A stretch of 33,939 nucleotides of DNA, taken from a candidate division KSB1 bacterium (GTDB lineage Bacteria; Zhuqueibacterota; Zhuqueibacteria; JANLFK01; Oleimicrobiaceae). The stretch spans positions 1 to 33,939 of the forward strand of contig JAPDPR010000044.1 of NCBI GenBank assembly GCA_034506335.1, written 5' to 3'. The position numbers and the translations under genes were made by a program. The notes beneath the pieces are model-generated. The model was not told where the DNA came from. It saw nothing but the letters and a program-made list of their open reading frames with translations, and did no database searches. Of this stretch, positions 9,073 to 17,101 are shown piece by piece (the stretch's first letter is position 1; each line of letters starts with the position of its first letter).

Positions 9073-10581
9073 TTACTCCTCGGGGATTTGCATGGCTATG
9101 AACAGGTTCCGCTTCTGGTAATACACGCGCAACAGCAGGGGGTCGCCAGGACCCAGTTTGTCCAGCTCCTGTTCCAGATCGCGCACAGTACGCACTGGCA
9201 CTTGGTTCACCTCCTTGATGAGCTGTCCCGGCTGCAGGCCAGCGCTTGCCGCTACACTGCCGCGCTCCACATCGGTCACGAGCACTCCCTCCTGGCCCTG
9301 ATAGCCGTACCGCGCCGCCAGTTCGTCAGTCAGGTTCTGTACGGCAAAGCCCAGTTTTGTGCTCGACTTTTCCGCGATGCGGGGGGTGGTCGTCTCCTCC
9401 TCTGGCAACGTGCCCAACGTCACCTCTATCCGGCGGGTAGAGCCGCGCCGCAGCACTGTCAGTGACACTTTCGTGCCCGGAGGCGTAGAGGCAATCCGCG
9501 CGGAGACCTGGTCTTTGTTCTCCGCAGGCACCCCGTCGATCTCCAGAATCACGTCGCTCGCCTTTAGTCCAGCCTTTTCCGCTGGGCTGTCTTTGACCAC
9601 CTCTGAAACTACCACCCCACGCGGCGAGTCCATCTTAAGCGCCTTGGCCATGGGTGCGGTCACATCCTGGATTAGGACCCCGAGCCAGCCACGCGTCACC
9701 TGGCCCTTCTCGATGAGCTGTTCCATGACCCACTTGGCCGTGTTTGCAGGGATGGCAAAGCCAATGCCTACATTTGCCTGCCCCACAATGGCCGTGTTGA
9801 TCCCAACCAGCTCGCCGTAAAGGTTCACCAGAGGGCCACCGCTATTCCCGGGGTTGATCGCCGCATCGGTCTGGATGAAGTTGAAGTACCTTATCTCACT
9901 CCCCTGGATGGGCAGGTCTGCGCGCCCTTTCGCGCTCACAATGCCCCTGCTCACCGATCTCTCCAACTTTGGGCTGAATGGGGTACCGAACGCCAACACC
10001 TCTTCCCCTATCCGCAGCTTGTCTGAATCACCAAAGGGCACTATGGCAAACTGCCTACTATCCTCGATCTTCAGCACCGCAATGTCAGTCTTGGGATCGC
10101 TCCCTACGATTTTCGCCTTGTATTGGTCCTTGCCGAGCGTTACTCTCACCTTCACCGCGTCTGCTATGACGTGGTGGTTTGTGAGCACGTAGCCGTCCGA
10201 TCTCACGACCACTCCAGAACCCAACACCTGGCCCAATTCTTCTTCTGGCTGAGGGAAATCAAAGAACCGCCGGAAGAAGGGGTCGTTGAAGAGGTCCGCG
10301 AACGGGTTCCGCCGCATCACTTTGCTCTCACTTATGATAGTGACCACCGCGGGGCTGACGCGCTCCACGATACCCACATAGAGGCTGTTGACGGCGTCGG
10401 CCAACGCCCGCTGGTCTGCAGTGGGTAGGGACGCCTGGGCAGGGACGACGGTCAGTGTGGCGGTACCTCTTTGGTCGGCCAGCCCATGCGGTGTCCAGTC
10501 TAGTTTGGCAGCTACTATGAGCCCTACTACAATGCCGAGCAAAATGCCGCCAAACAAAACGCCTCTTGCTTTCCTCGTCAT
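9073..10581 (-). CDS. htrA: HtrA/Deg-family periplasmic serine protease
   Basis: This 502-residue S1C protease-chaperone degrades or refolds damaged envelope proteins. An N-terminal hydrophobic segment (residues 8-25) serves as signal or membrane anchor. The trypsin-like domain has the triad His137 (TNHHV), Asp166 (KTDIAV) and Ser247 (GNSGGP). Two PDZ domains follow, one starting near GWLGVLIQDV and one near LGFAVQNLTDELAARY, ending at residue 502. This is the DegP/DegQ two-PDZ layout. The linker between residues 84 and 118 is rich in Phe and Pro (PFFRRFFDFPQ), like the LA loop of DegP. GGGAGGAG precedes the ATG. It starts 61 bp after dnaJ and probably shares its transcript. Confidence 0.96.
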   Translation of the reverse strand: MTRKARGVLFGGILLGIVVGLIVAAKLDWTPHGLADQRGTATLTVVPAQASLPTADQRALADAVNSLYVGIVERVSPAVVTIISESKVMRRNPFADLFNDPFFRRFFDFPQPEEELGQVLGSGVVVRSDGYVLTNHHVIADAVKVRVTLGKDQYKAKIVGSDPKTDIAVLKIEDSRQFAIVPFGDSDKLRIGEEVLAFGTPFSPKLERSVSRGIVSAKGRADLPIQGSEIRYFNFIQTDAAINPGNSGGPLVNLYGELVGINTAIVGQANVGIGFAIPANTAKWVMEQLIEKGQVTRGWLGVLIQDVTAPMAKALKMDSPRGVVVSEVVKDSPAEKAGLKASDVILEIDGVPAENKDQVSARIASTPPGTKVSLTVLRRGSTRRIEVTLGTLPEEETTTPRIAEKSSTKLGFAVQNLTDELAARYGYQGQEGVLVTDVERGSVAASAGLQPGQLIKEVNQVPVRTVRDLEQELDKLGPGDPLLLRVYYQKRNLFIAMQIPEE

Positions 10582-10642
10582 GGCATCTCCTCCCTGTTAT
10601 GCTCATCTCTTGATGACAAACGCCGACATTAACCGCCCAATT

Positions 10643-11707
10643 TTATTCTCTGACCCTGATCTTCACGTATTGGTTCCCTTGGCGCCCGTCGGCTTTCAGT
10701 CCCAATCCGCTGAGCCGGAAGACAGCGCCGTCCTTGGTGCCAGGCGGTACTCTCAGCTCCACCTTGCGTCCATCATAAGTCCGCACGCGCAATCTGGTAC
10801 CTTGCTCAGCGTGGCGGCGATCGATAGTCACCTCGCAATGCACGTCTGCGCCCCGGACGTCGAAGAAACCCTTGTCGCGCACGTGGAGAACTACCACCAG
10901 GTCGCCATTTACCCCCCCTGGCCCCGCAGGTTCGCCCTGACCGCTAAGGCGTAGCTTCATACCCTCGTGCGCGCCCGCGGGGATACGCACATTGTAGGTC
11001 TTTCGCACCTTGCGCACCCCTTTGCCACCGCAGGCGCGACAGAGCTTGCTGTAGATAACCCCACGCCCGAGGCATCTGGGACAGGGGCGACTGACGGAGA
11101 AGAAACCTTGGCTGGAGAGGACATGGCCCCTTCCGCCGCAGTTGGGGCACATGTGGGCATCTTCGCCGCCTTGCCCTGCACAAGCGCTGCAATGCTCGTG
11201 CTTCTCGACGCTGAAGCTCTGCCTGCCGCCCTGTTGTGCTACTTCGGTCGGCACATCCAGATGGACCTCCAGGTCGGCAGCACTGCGGCCTCGCCCCCCA
11301 GTACCGAACAGGTCGCTCTGATCGAAGAACTGGCTTAGCAGATCGCCCAGGCCGCCAAATCCGCCGAAATCCTCAAAGGAAAAGCGCCGTGTTCCAGAGC
11401 GCCGGCCGCCGAAGATGCTGGCCAAGTCGGAAAAGTCGAAACCAGCGCCGCGGAAACCACCAGAACCGGCGGCATCGAAGGCGCCAAGGCGGCGCATCTG
11501 ATCGTATTGGGCGCGCTTTTGCGGGTCGCTGAGAACCGCGTGTGCCTCAGAGATCTCCTTGAACTTCTCCTCAGCTTCCTTGTTGCCAGGATTGGCATCT
11601 GGGTGGTATTGCTTTGCCAAACGCCGGTAAGCCTTCTTGATCTCTTCAGCAGTGGCGTTCTCGCTGACCCCTAACACTTCATAGTAATCTCGCTTGGGCA
11701 TATTCAC
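10643..11707 (-). CDS. dnaJ: Hsp40 co-chaperone DnaJ
   Basis: This type I J-protein of 354 residues stimulates DnaK ATPase activity and delivers clients. The J domain is at residues 4-70 with HPD at 35-37. It is followed by a Gly/Phe-rich region (about 75-125). The zinc-binding centre has four CxxCxGxG repeats ([32 protein letters not shown]), and the two C-terminal beta domains complete the protein. The GTG start overlaps the grpE stop in GTGA, which implies translational coupling; an ATG two codons later is an alternative start. It is slightly shorter than E. coli DnaJ (376). Confidence 0.96.
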   Translation of the reverse strand: MNMPKRDYYEVLGVSENATAEEIKKAYRRLAKQYHPDANPGNKEAEEKFKEISEAHAVLSDPQKRAQYDQMRRLGAFDAAGSGGFRGAGFDFSDLASIFGGRRSGTRRFSFEDFGGFGGLGDLLSQFFDQSDLFGTGGRGRSAADLEVHLDVPTEVAQQGGRQSFSVEKHEHCSACAGQGGEDAHMCPNCGGRGHVLSSQGFFSVSRPCPRCLGRGVIYSKLCRACGGKGVRKVRKTYNVRIPAGAHEGMKLRLSGQGEPAGPGGVNGDLVVVLHVRDKGFFDVRGADVHCEVTIDRRHAEQGTRLRVRTYDGRKVELRVPPGTKDGAVFRLSGLGLKADGRQGNQYVKIRVRE

Positions 11708-12285
11708 GTCTGACTATTGGGCTCTGCCCGCCCGACCTTTACTTTCGCCGCTCGCAACACCTTGCCATCGACCAGATAGCCCGGGCGCCACACCTCCACC
11801 ACCATCCCTTCCTGATCCGGCGCACAGGCAGCAGTTGCCACTGCCTCATGCAGTTCGGGATCAAAGCGATCGCCGACCTGCCCAAAGCGCTGCAGCCCTT
11901 CTCTTGCCAGGACCTGCTGGAGCTTCTCGGCAACTCCCCGCAGGCCGTGGGCCACGGAATCATCGGCGGTGGTGTGGTAGCCGAGCAGAGAGTCAAAATC
12001 GTCTAGCACCGGCAAGAGCGCCGTGAGCACCTCACGCCTCCCCTGGGCGGCAAAGTCACTCCGCTCCCGCTCAACCCGGCGTTTGTAGTTGATAAACTCC
12101 GCCTGGAGGCGCTGCAATTGTTCCAGGTACCTTTGGGCCCCGTCCTCGCCCTGGCGATCTTGCCTGTGCCCCATTTCACTATCAATGACCTGCACTGGGA
12201 TTACTTCCCCGGCAGGCTCACGCTCAGTTTTACCATCTCCAGAGTCAATGGCGACTCGAGTTACATCATCTTCCTGTTGTACCAC
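11704..12285 (-). CDS. grpE: Nucleotide exchange factor GrpE
   Basis: GrpE releases ADP from DnaK. An acidic, poorly ordered N-terminus is followed by the long dimerisation helix ([20 protein letters not shown]), the [19 protein letters not shown] segment, and the C-terminal beta domain ([20 protein letters not shown]). The start is uncertain. I chose a GTG giving about 193 residues because GAGGG lies 7 bp upstream. An upstream TTG at 12321 or 12339 would lengthen it by 12-18 residues but would place the start close to the hsp20 terminator. The stop overlaps dnaJ. It probably depends on read-through from the hsp20 gene, since no clear promoter is visible. Confidence 0.93.
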   Translation of the reverse strand: MVQQEDDVTRVAIDSGDGKTEREPAGEVIPVQVIDSEMGHRQDRQGEDGAQRYLEQLQRLQAEFINYKRRVERERSDFAAQGRREVLTALLPVLDDFDSLLGYHTTADDSVAHGLRGVAEKLQQVLAREGLQRFGQVGDRFDPELHEAVATAACAPDQEGMVVEVWRPGYLVDGKVLRAAKVKVGRAEPNSQT

Positions 12286-12337
12286 CGTCTTTCCCTCTCT
12301 TCCCTTCGGCTCCGATGACAAACCCCTCCGTGTATAC

Positions 12338-12374
12338 AAAACATGAGTACCCCACGTGAGATGGGGTACTCATG
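12338..12374 (-). terminator. Terminator or attenuator between hsp20 and grpE
   Basis: A perfect 13-bp stem (CATGAGTACCCCA at 12342-12354, partner at 12362-12374) has a 7-nt loop. On the minus strand the exit reads TTTTGTAT. The tract is short, so read-through into grpE-dnaJ-htrA is plausible. It would give far more hsp20 mRNA than grpE mRNA from one heat-inducible promoter. Confidence 0.75.
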
Positions 12375-12445
12375 AGATTGCGTAGCGCCTAAGGCGCCTG
12401 TCCATTCCACGGTTCAGGAGGATCTATGGGCCCGCCCCAAGTGGG

Positions 12446-12889
12446 TCACTGGACCGTGATAGGGATCTCCTTCGGCCTAGCCTCTTCCTTCTTGGGCAAC
12501 TCGATTCGGAGCACCCCATCCTTGTAAGAGGCCTTCACCTTGGAGGAATCAACCGAGGCAGGCAGGGTAAACGACCGCCGGAAGCTTCCATACACCCGCT
12601 CCAAGCGATGGTAGTTTTCTTGTTTCGACTCCTTTTCCTGCCTCTTCTCCCCTTTCAACATCAGCACATTGTCCTGGATGGAAATCTTGATGTCGTCCTT
12701 CTTCATGCCGGGCACTTCCGCGGTCACTACAACCGCATCCTCGGTCTCGCAGATGTCCACGCTCGGACTCCACATCCCGGTCTCGACTTCACGGCCGGGG
12801 AAACCATGGAAGAAATCATCGATGAAGCGGTCCATATCCTCCTGCAGCCGGTAAAGATCACGCCACGGACGCCATCTCACGATTGCCAT
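12446..12889 (-). CDS. hsp20: Small heat-shock protein (Hsp20/alpha-crystallin), copy 1
   Basis: This 147-residue Hsp20 is a holdase that keeps unfolding proteins soluble. An N-terminal region (MAIVRWRPWRDLYRLQEDMD) precedes the alpha-crystallin domain (about residues 42-140). The domain has DICETEDAVVVTAEVPGMKK at its start and the typical SFTLPASVDSSKVKASYKDG, GVLRIELPKK end. The ATG has AGGAGG at 9 bp. The gene is preceded by a sigma54 promoter match (12959-12974) and a dyad at 13048-13077. A terminator-like hairpin follows and then grpE. It is a clear paralogue of the Hsp20 at 14052-14486 but diverged, especially at the N-terminus. Confidence 0.96.
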   Translation of the reverse strand: MAIVRWRPWRDLYRLQEDMDRFIDDFFHGFPGREVETGMWSPSVDICETEDAVVVTAEVPGMKKDDIKISIQDNVLMLKGEKRQEKESKQENYHRLERVYGSFRRSFTLPASVDSSKVKASYKDGVLRIELPKKEEARPKEIPITVQ

Positions 12890-12958
12890 AGATTCTCACC
12901 TCCTTACACCTAAAGCTCTCTATTGACCAACCCCCGTCTGAATTTCGCCCAGCTAATT

Positions 12959-12974
12959 TGCAAGCTGCGTGCCA
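12959..12974 (-). promoter_or_regulatory. Sigma54 promoter of hsp20 copy 1
   Basis: On the minus strand, TGGCACG-CAGC-TTGCA matches every consensus position of the sigma54 -24/-12 element. Transcription should start near 12948, giving a leader of about 60 nt. The downstream AAATTA is shared with the second hsp20 promoter. Confidence 0.85.
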
Positions 12975-13047
12975 AACGAGAGCACAGCAACTAACCCACG
13001 CATTTGCAACTGTTTACAAAGTTTCAAGGGGCGCACACAAAAATGAC

Positions 13048-13102
13048 ACCGGTTCTGCCAGATATGACAGAACCGGTACCCGACGTGGCAGACTCTTGAC
13101 AG
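13048..13102. promoter_or_regulatory. Enhancer-like dyads upstream of hsp20 copy 1
   Basis: The 10-bp arms ACCGGTTCTG (13048-13057) and CAGAACCGGT (13068-13077) flank a core CCAGATATGA. This places TGCCA-GATA-TGACA at the centre, about 115 bp upstream of the predicted start. A second, looser pair, TGGCA and TGACA, follows at 13086-13101. The arrangement fits a sigma54 activator site. The whole 12975-13219 interval has no gene. A run reading TTTTTGTTTG on the minus strand after a short GTGG/CCAC stem at about 13144-13172 may be the terminator of the upstream peptidase gene. Confidence 0.55.
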
Positions 13103-13219
13103 TCAGGACTGTGTACTTGCCCGCGTGCCTCTCACTGAGACTCAAACAAAAACCCGAGTGGTGCGCCGCCACGAGGAAGCAAGAAGCCGCACGGCGTCCG
13201 ACAAGCCACCCTTTTCCTT

Positions 13220-13900
13220 TTACTCACGTGAACTGCGCATCATGATCAGGCGGAGCAAGTGGACCACGGCGACCGCCGTGGCAGCAATGTAAGTCAAAGC
13301 AGCAGCACTGAGTACCCGTCGCGCACCCGAAAGCTCCTCCTCGCGCAGCAGATGACCAGAGCGTAGTTGTGCAAGGGCCCGACGACTGGCATCAAATTCC
13401 ACTGGCAGAGTAACGACCTGGAAAAGTACCGCGCCGGAGAAAAGGAGGATACCCAGGTTCATTAAGCCCACCGCGCCCAGCATCAAGCCCACCAAGAAAA
13501 GTGGGATTGCAAGGCTGGAGCCAAAATTCGCCAACGGGACCAGGCTATGTCGCAACCGCAATGGGAGGTATCCGGTGGCGTGTTGCGCGGCGTGTCCAGC
13601 CTCGTGTGCCGCCACCCCCAAGGCCGCGATGGAGTCCGAGCTGTACACGCCCGAGGAAAGACGCAGCACTTTCTTACGCGGGTCGTAGTGGTCGGAGAGC
13701 GTACCCCCCGTCTCCTCTATGTTGACGTCGCTAATCCCATTGGCCCGCAAAATGTTAGCCGCAACCTGCGCTCCGGTCATACCCGCCGCAGCACGTACGC
13801 GGCTGTAATGGCTAAAAGTGGACCTAACCTTGAACTGCGCGTACATTGCCAAAGCAATGGCCGGTAGCAAGAGCCAGTCGTAAGGGGAAAAGAATAACAT
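13220..13900 (-). CDS. YugP-type membrane zinc metallopeptidase
   Basis: This 226-residue membrane protein is of the neutral zinc metallopeptidase family (YugP-like, Zn_peptidase_2). Zinc motif HEAGH is at residues 99-103, in VAAHEAGHAAQHATGYLPL. An N-terminal transmembrane helix (residues 7-22) and two central plus one C-terminal hydrophobic segments anchor it. The start MLFFSPYDW is chosen because AGGAGGAG lies 8 bp upstream; a reading 12 residues longer lacks this. The substrates of this family are not established. Its place between two heat-shock hsp20 genes suggests a role in membrane protein quality control. It has no sigma54 element of its own and starts 91 bp past the terminator of the upstream hsp20. 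Confidence 0.9.
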   Translation of the reverse strand: MLFFSPYDWLLLPAIALAMYAQFKVRSTFSHYSRVRAAAGMTGAQVAANILRANGISDVNIEETGGTLSDHYDPRKKVLRLSSGVYSSDSIAALGVAAHEAGHAAQHATGYLPLRLRHSLVPLANFGSSLAIPLFLVGLMLGAVGLMNLGILLFSGAVLFQVVTLPVEFDASRRALAQLRSGHLLREEELSGARRVLSAAALTYIAATAVAVVHLLRLIMMRSSRE

Positions 13901-13990
13901 GGCGGCTTCTCCTCCTGCTAATGAGTGCCTACGCAACAGAACTCACTTTTTCAACGTCTTTGTCTATACTTGGTTCCCTGCCATTACGGC

Positions 13991-14035
13991 AAAAAAATAC
14001 CACGGGGCCCGCAGGCTATCCACGAGCCCCGTAGT
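13991..14035 (-). terminator. Rho-independent terminator after hsp20 copy 2
   Basis: The stem ACGGGGC (14002-14008) / GCCCCGT (14026-14032) extends by two further pairs after one mismatch. On the minus strand it is followed by TATTTTTTT (complement of 13991-13999). It separates hsp20 copy 2 from the peptidase gene. Confidence 0.8.
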
Positions 14036-14051
14036 GCGGTCGCTTCTCCGC

Positions 14052-14486
14052 CTATTCTGCAGTGACCTCGATCGACTTTGGTTTAGCTGCTTCGCTCTTC
14101 GGCAGCACCACCCTAAGCACTCCTTCCCGCAGTTGCGCTTCGATGCGCGCTGGGTCGATGCTTGACGGAACGTGCAGGCTGCGACAGAACCGGCCATAGA
14201 CCCGTTCACTCAGGTAGGGAGCCGTGGTGGTCTCCCGCTTCTTTTCGCCGCTGATCACCAATAGACCGTCGTGGTAGTTAACCTTCACATCTTCCTTCTT
14301 GACCCCGGGCAGATCTAGGGAAACCACCCACTCGCCTTCGGTCTCCACCACATCCATCCGCGGCGCCCAATTGCACTCATCAATCTTCTCGGACTCGCCC
14401 AGCCCCATTTCGTTTAACCAGCGCGCCCACCGCTCGGCGCGGCGCAGTGCCCGCTCACGCAGAACATCCCAATCCTCAAACGCCAT
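14052..14486 (-). CDS. hsp20: Small heat-shock protein (Hsp20/alpha-crystallin), copy 2
   Basis: This 144-residue Hsp20 has a short charged N-terminal helix (MAFEDWDVLRERALRRAERW). Its alpha-crystallin domain runs from about MDVVETEGEWVVSLDLPGVK to GVLRVVLPKSEAAKPKSIEV. The ATG has AAGGAGG at 8 bp. A longer in-frame reading upstream is rejected because it would run through the promoter and has no ribosome-binding site. It has its own sigma54 promoter (14533-14548) and its own terminator, so it is a single-gene unit. It differs from copy 1 in the N-terminal arm, which in this family governs oligomer size and client choice. Confidence 0.95.
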   Translation of the reverse strand: MAFEDWDVLRERALRRAERWARWLNEMGLGESEKIDECNWAPRMDVVETEGEWVVSLDLPGVKKEDVKVNYHDGLLVISGEKKRETTTAPYLSERVYGRFCRSLHVPSSIDPARIEAQLREGVLRVVLPKSEAAKPKSIEVTAE

Positions 14487-14532
14487 ATCTTTCACCTCCT
14501 TCGCTTTGTATTGCCCTGTCGTAGTGTTAATT

Positions 14533-14548
14533 TGCAAGCAACGTGCCA
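14533..14548 (-). promoter_or_regulatory. Sigma54 promoter of hsp20 copy 2
   Basis: On the minus strand, TGGCACG-TTGC-TTGCA is a complete match to the sigma54 -24/-12 consensus, followed by AAATTA exactly as in front of hsp20 copy 1. The predicted start is near 14522, about 36 nt before the ATG. Confidence 0.85.
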
Positions 14549-14629
14549 GAACAGAGAGATCGCGGATAAGCCCTTCAACCAACACAAAATCAAATAGCTG
14601 GGAAGTATCCGTTTGGGAATGTTTCCCTT

Positions 14630-14666
14630 CTGCCAAAGATGCCAAGCTGGCAGCAGAATCTGCCAG
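14630..14666. promoter_or_regulatory. Enhancer-like repeats upstream of hsp20 copy 2
   Basis: TGCCA-AGC-TGGCA (14640-14652) is a perfect 5-bp-arm dyad centred about 124 bp upstream of the predicted start. It is flanked by CTGCCA at 14630-14635 and by CTGCCAG at 14660-14666. The latter also pairs with CTGGCAG (14647-14653). These overlapping copies resemble the dyads in front of dnaK and hsp20 copy 1. The rest of 14667-14911 contains no gene or element I can support. Confidence 0.5.
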
Positions 14667-14911
14667 TCTTCCCAGGAGTATGCCTCGCCATCCCCTTCCG
14701 CCAACAGGCCGCGCTCCACACCGAGGATACGCGGAGATTCCTCCGTTACAGCACTCGAATGCTGTCAAGTCGGGCAAAATGGATGCGATCTATTCAAAGA
14801 GGAGCTTGCTGTTCTGGGCCGTGTGCGCCTCGTTACCTCGGCGCTCTCACACAGCTTGAGCGCTTGCTCGAAGGCTTCTGTCGGGCGTCTGAACGTTACT
14901 TTTTTTCCTCC

Positions 14912-14940
14912 TTGCCTCGCAGGCACAAATTGCGTATATT
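14912..14940 (+). promoter_or_regulatory. Sigma70-type promoter of the OPT transporter gene
   Basis: TTGCCT (14912-14917), a 17-bp spacer and TATATT (14935-14940) form a good -35/-10 pair. The start would fall near 14947, about 60 nt before the ATG at 15008. Confidence 0.6.
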
Positions 14941-15007
14941 GGGGAAAAGATTCTGCACCATGCCAGAGAGATGGGAGCAGCACAGGACCCCACACCACGG
15001 AGGGAGT

Positions 15008-17008
15008 ATGGAAGGAACCCGTAAGTCGTTGCCTGCGAACGCCTATCGGCCGCTTGAGGCGGGAGAGAAGTATGAGCCGTACGTACCTGCGAGCCAGAGT
15101 TTGCCGGAGGCCAGTGGACGGGCTATATTTTGGGGCCTTCTGATGGCCGCGGTGTTCACCGCCGCAGCCGCCTACCTTGGACTGAAGATTGGCCAGGTAT
15201 TCGAGGCGGCAATTCCCATTGCCATTTTGGCGGTGGGCCTTGCAGGCTTGTATGCCCGTCGCAACACAGTTTTGGAAAATGTCATCATCCAATCCATCGG
15301 GGCCGCCTCGGGTGTGATCGTGGCGGGCGCCATCTTCACAATTCCAGCTCTGTACATTCTCCACTTACAGGCGGACTTTTTCCAGATCTTTCTGGCCTCC
15401 CTTTTCGGTGGCTTCTTGGGCATCCTTTTCCTGATACCCCTCCGCCGGTACTTCGTGGCTGAGCAGCACGGCCACCTGCCTTTCCCAGAGGCCACCGCCA
15501 CCACCGAGGTTTTGGTGACAGGCGAAAGCGGCGGCGCGCAGGCAGTGGTGCTCCTCATCGCTGCCGCAGTGGGCGGCATTTACGACTTTCTGATCGCCAC
15601 CTTTGGCATGTGGAGCGAGGTCATTTCCACCCGACTGGTCCCATGGGGCGCAGCCCTAGCAGACAAGGCAAAGCTGGTACTAAAACTGAACGCCGGTGCC
15701 GCAGTGATGGGCCTTGGCTACATCATCGGCCTGCGCTACGCCTCGATCATTTGCGCGGGGAGTTTCGTCTCATGGTTGGTCCTCATACCCATCACCTGGT
15801 ACTTCGGGCAACACCTCGACAGTGCGCTGCTCCCCGGCAATGTGCCACTGGCCCAGATGTCTGCCGAGCAGATCTTCACCAGCTACATCCGGCACATCGG
15901 CATCGGGGGCATCGCCTGCGCCGGAATCATCGGCATCATCAAGAACCTTAAGATCATCGTCCAGGCGTTCACCACGGGGTTCAAGGAGATATTCGCGGGC
16001 AAAGGGGGTGTCTCAGCTCGAGCCGCTGTGCGCACCGACCGTGATATCCCGATGTCCGTTCTCGTCGTCCTCCTGGCTGCGGTCACCGTGTGCATACTGG
16101 TCTTTTTCCGCGCGTGGGTGGTAACCAGTTGGTTGCATGCCGTGGCGGCTCTGGTGTTGGCGCTGGCAATCGCCTTCCTCTTCACGACGGTGGCGGCTCG
16201 GGCCACCGCGATTGTGGGTGTAAACCCCGTTTCCGGCATGACGCTGATGACCCTGATCATCAGCAGCGTCATTCTGGTAAAGCTGGGCCTCTCTGGGACG
16301 GCGGGAATGCTCTCAGCCCTGCTCATCGGCACGGTGGTATGCACCGCCCTCTCCACGGCAGGCGGTTTCATCACCGACCTCAAGATCGGCTATTGGCTCG
16401 GCTCTACCCCCTTTAACCAGGAACGATTGAAATTCATGGGTGTGCTGGTGGCCTCGCTCGCAGTGGGGGGAGTGGTTTTGCTCTTGAACAAGGTATATGG
16501 CTTCGTCCCCAGTGCCGAGCACCCTTCACCCATGGCGGCACCTCAGGCCAATGCCATGGCCGCGGTCCTCAATGTGCTCTTCACTAGCTCTCAAGTACCG
16601 TGGGGCCTTTATGGCGCAGGTGTGTTCATGGCCTTAACCCTGGAGCTTTTGGGCGTGCCGCCCTTAGCATTTGCCCTTGGTATGTACCTCCCAATCGAGC
16701 TGAACACTCCGCTTATTGTTGGCGGACTGATAGCGCACTGGGTGGCACACCGGAGCACGGACGAGGCGCTGAACACCGCACGCCGCGAGAAGGGCACGTT
16801 GATCGCCTCCGGTTTCATTGCCGGCGGTTCCATCATGGGCGTGGTGAGCGCTGTCTTGGCGCTTGTCGCGGGCAACCGCCTGCACGTCGGTTTGGCGGAA
16901 ACAACGGTGGGAAACTGGCATGTGGGGATGATTGTGAGCCTGGTCCTGTTTGTGGGTCTGTGCCTCTTTCTTTATCGCTATGCCATGAGCGCCAAAGTCC
17001 AGCGGTGA
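15008..17008 (+). CDS. OPT-family oligopeptide/metal-chelate transporter
   Basis: This 666-residue polytopic inner-membrane protein is of the oligopeptide transporter (OPT) family. Members import small peptides or metal-chelate complexes, presumably driven by a proton gradient. A soluble N-terminus (MEGTRKSLPANAYRPLEAGE) leads into about 14-16 hydrophobic segments. The family-typical G-rich first helix reads AAAYLGLKIGQVFEAAIPIA, and NPVSGMTLMTLIISSVIL lies near residue 405. The start is chosen for GGAGG four bases before the ATG; an in-frame reading from 14639 crosses the promoter and is rejected. It is the only plus-strand gene, divergent from hsp20 copy 2, with its own promoter and terminator. 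The substrate cannot be told. Confidence 0.93.
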   Translation: MEGTRKSLPANAYRPLEAGEKYEPYVPASQSLPEASGRAIFWGLLMAAVFTAAAAYLGLKIGQVFEAAIPIAILAVGLAGLYARRNTVLENVIIQSIGAASGVIVAGAIFTIPALYILHLQADFFQIFLASLFGGFLGILFLIPLRRYFVAEQHGHLPFPEATATTEVLVTGESGGAQAVVLLIAAAVGGIYDFLIATFGMWSEVISTRLVPWGAALADKAKLVLKLNAGAAVMGLGYIIGLRYASIICAGSFVSWLVLIPITWYFGQHLDSALLPGNVPLAQMSAEQIFTSYIRHIGIGGIACAGIIGIIKNLKIIVQAFTTGFKEIFAGKGGVSARAAVRTDRDIPMSVLVVLLAAVTVCILVFFRAWVVTSWLHAVAALVLALAIAFLFTTVAARATAIVGVNPVSGMTLMTLIISSVILVKLGLSGTAGMLSALLIGTVVCTALSTAGGFITDLKIGYWLGSTPFNQERLKFMGVLVASLAVGGVVLLLNKVYGFVPSAEHPSPMAAPQANAMAAVLNVLFTSSQVPWGLYGAGVFMALTLELLGVPPLAFALGMYLPIELNTPLIVGGLIAHWVAHRSTDEALNTARREKGTLIASGFIAGGSIMGVVSAVLALVAGNRLHVGLAETTVGNWHVGMIVSLVLFVGLCLFLYRYAMSAKVQR

Positions 17009-17046
17009 GTTTGTGAAAGGACCTGAGCACAGCCTCTGAATTGAGA

Positions 17047-17088
17047 CAGGGGCAGGAGTCTTTTTCTCCTGCCCCTGCGATTTCTATC
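17047..17088 (+). terminator. Terminator after the OPT transporter gene
   Basis: A perfect 12-bp stem CAGGGGCAGGAG (17047-17058) / CTCCTGCCCCTG (17066-17077) has a TCTTTTT loop and is followed by CGATTTCTAT. The T tract is imperfect but the stem is very stable. It lies 38 bp after the stop. Confidence 0.75.
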
Positions 17089-17101
17089 GGCCCACTGTTT
17101 T

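Noticed and set aside
12915..12983. GCTCTC/GAGAGC inverted repeat flanking the hsp20 copy 1 promoter, as a parallel to the dnaK repeat
   Set aside because: Arms are only 6 bp and about 57 bp apart, which is expected by chance, and there is no counterpart at hsp20 copy 2.
14487..14777. N-terminal extension of hsp20 copy 2
   Set aside because: The added residues contain no Hsp20 features and would place the start upstream of the perfect sigma54 promoter. The ATG at 14486 has AAGGAGG 8 bp upstream.
14639..15007. N-terminal extension of the OPT transporter by 123 codons
   Set aside because: It crosses the predicted sigma70 promoter and the hsp20 enhancer region and reads as low-quality protein. 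The ATG at 15008 has a good ribosome-binding site and starts the family homology.
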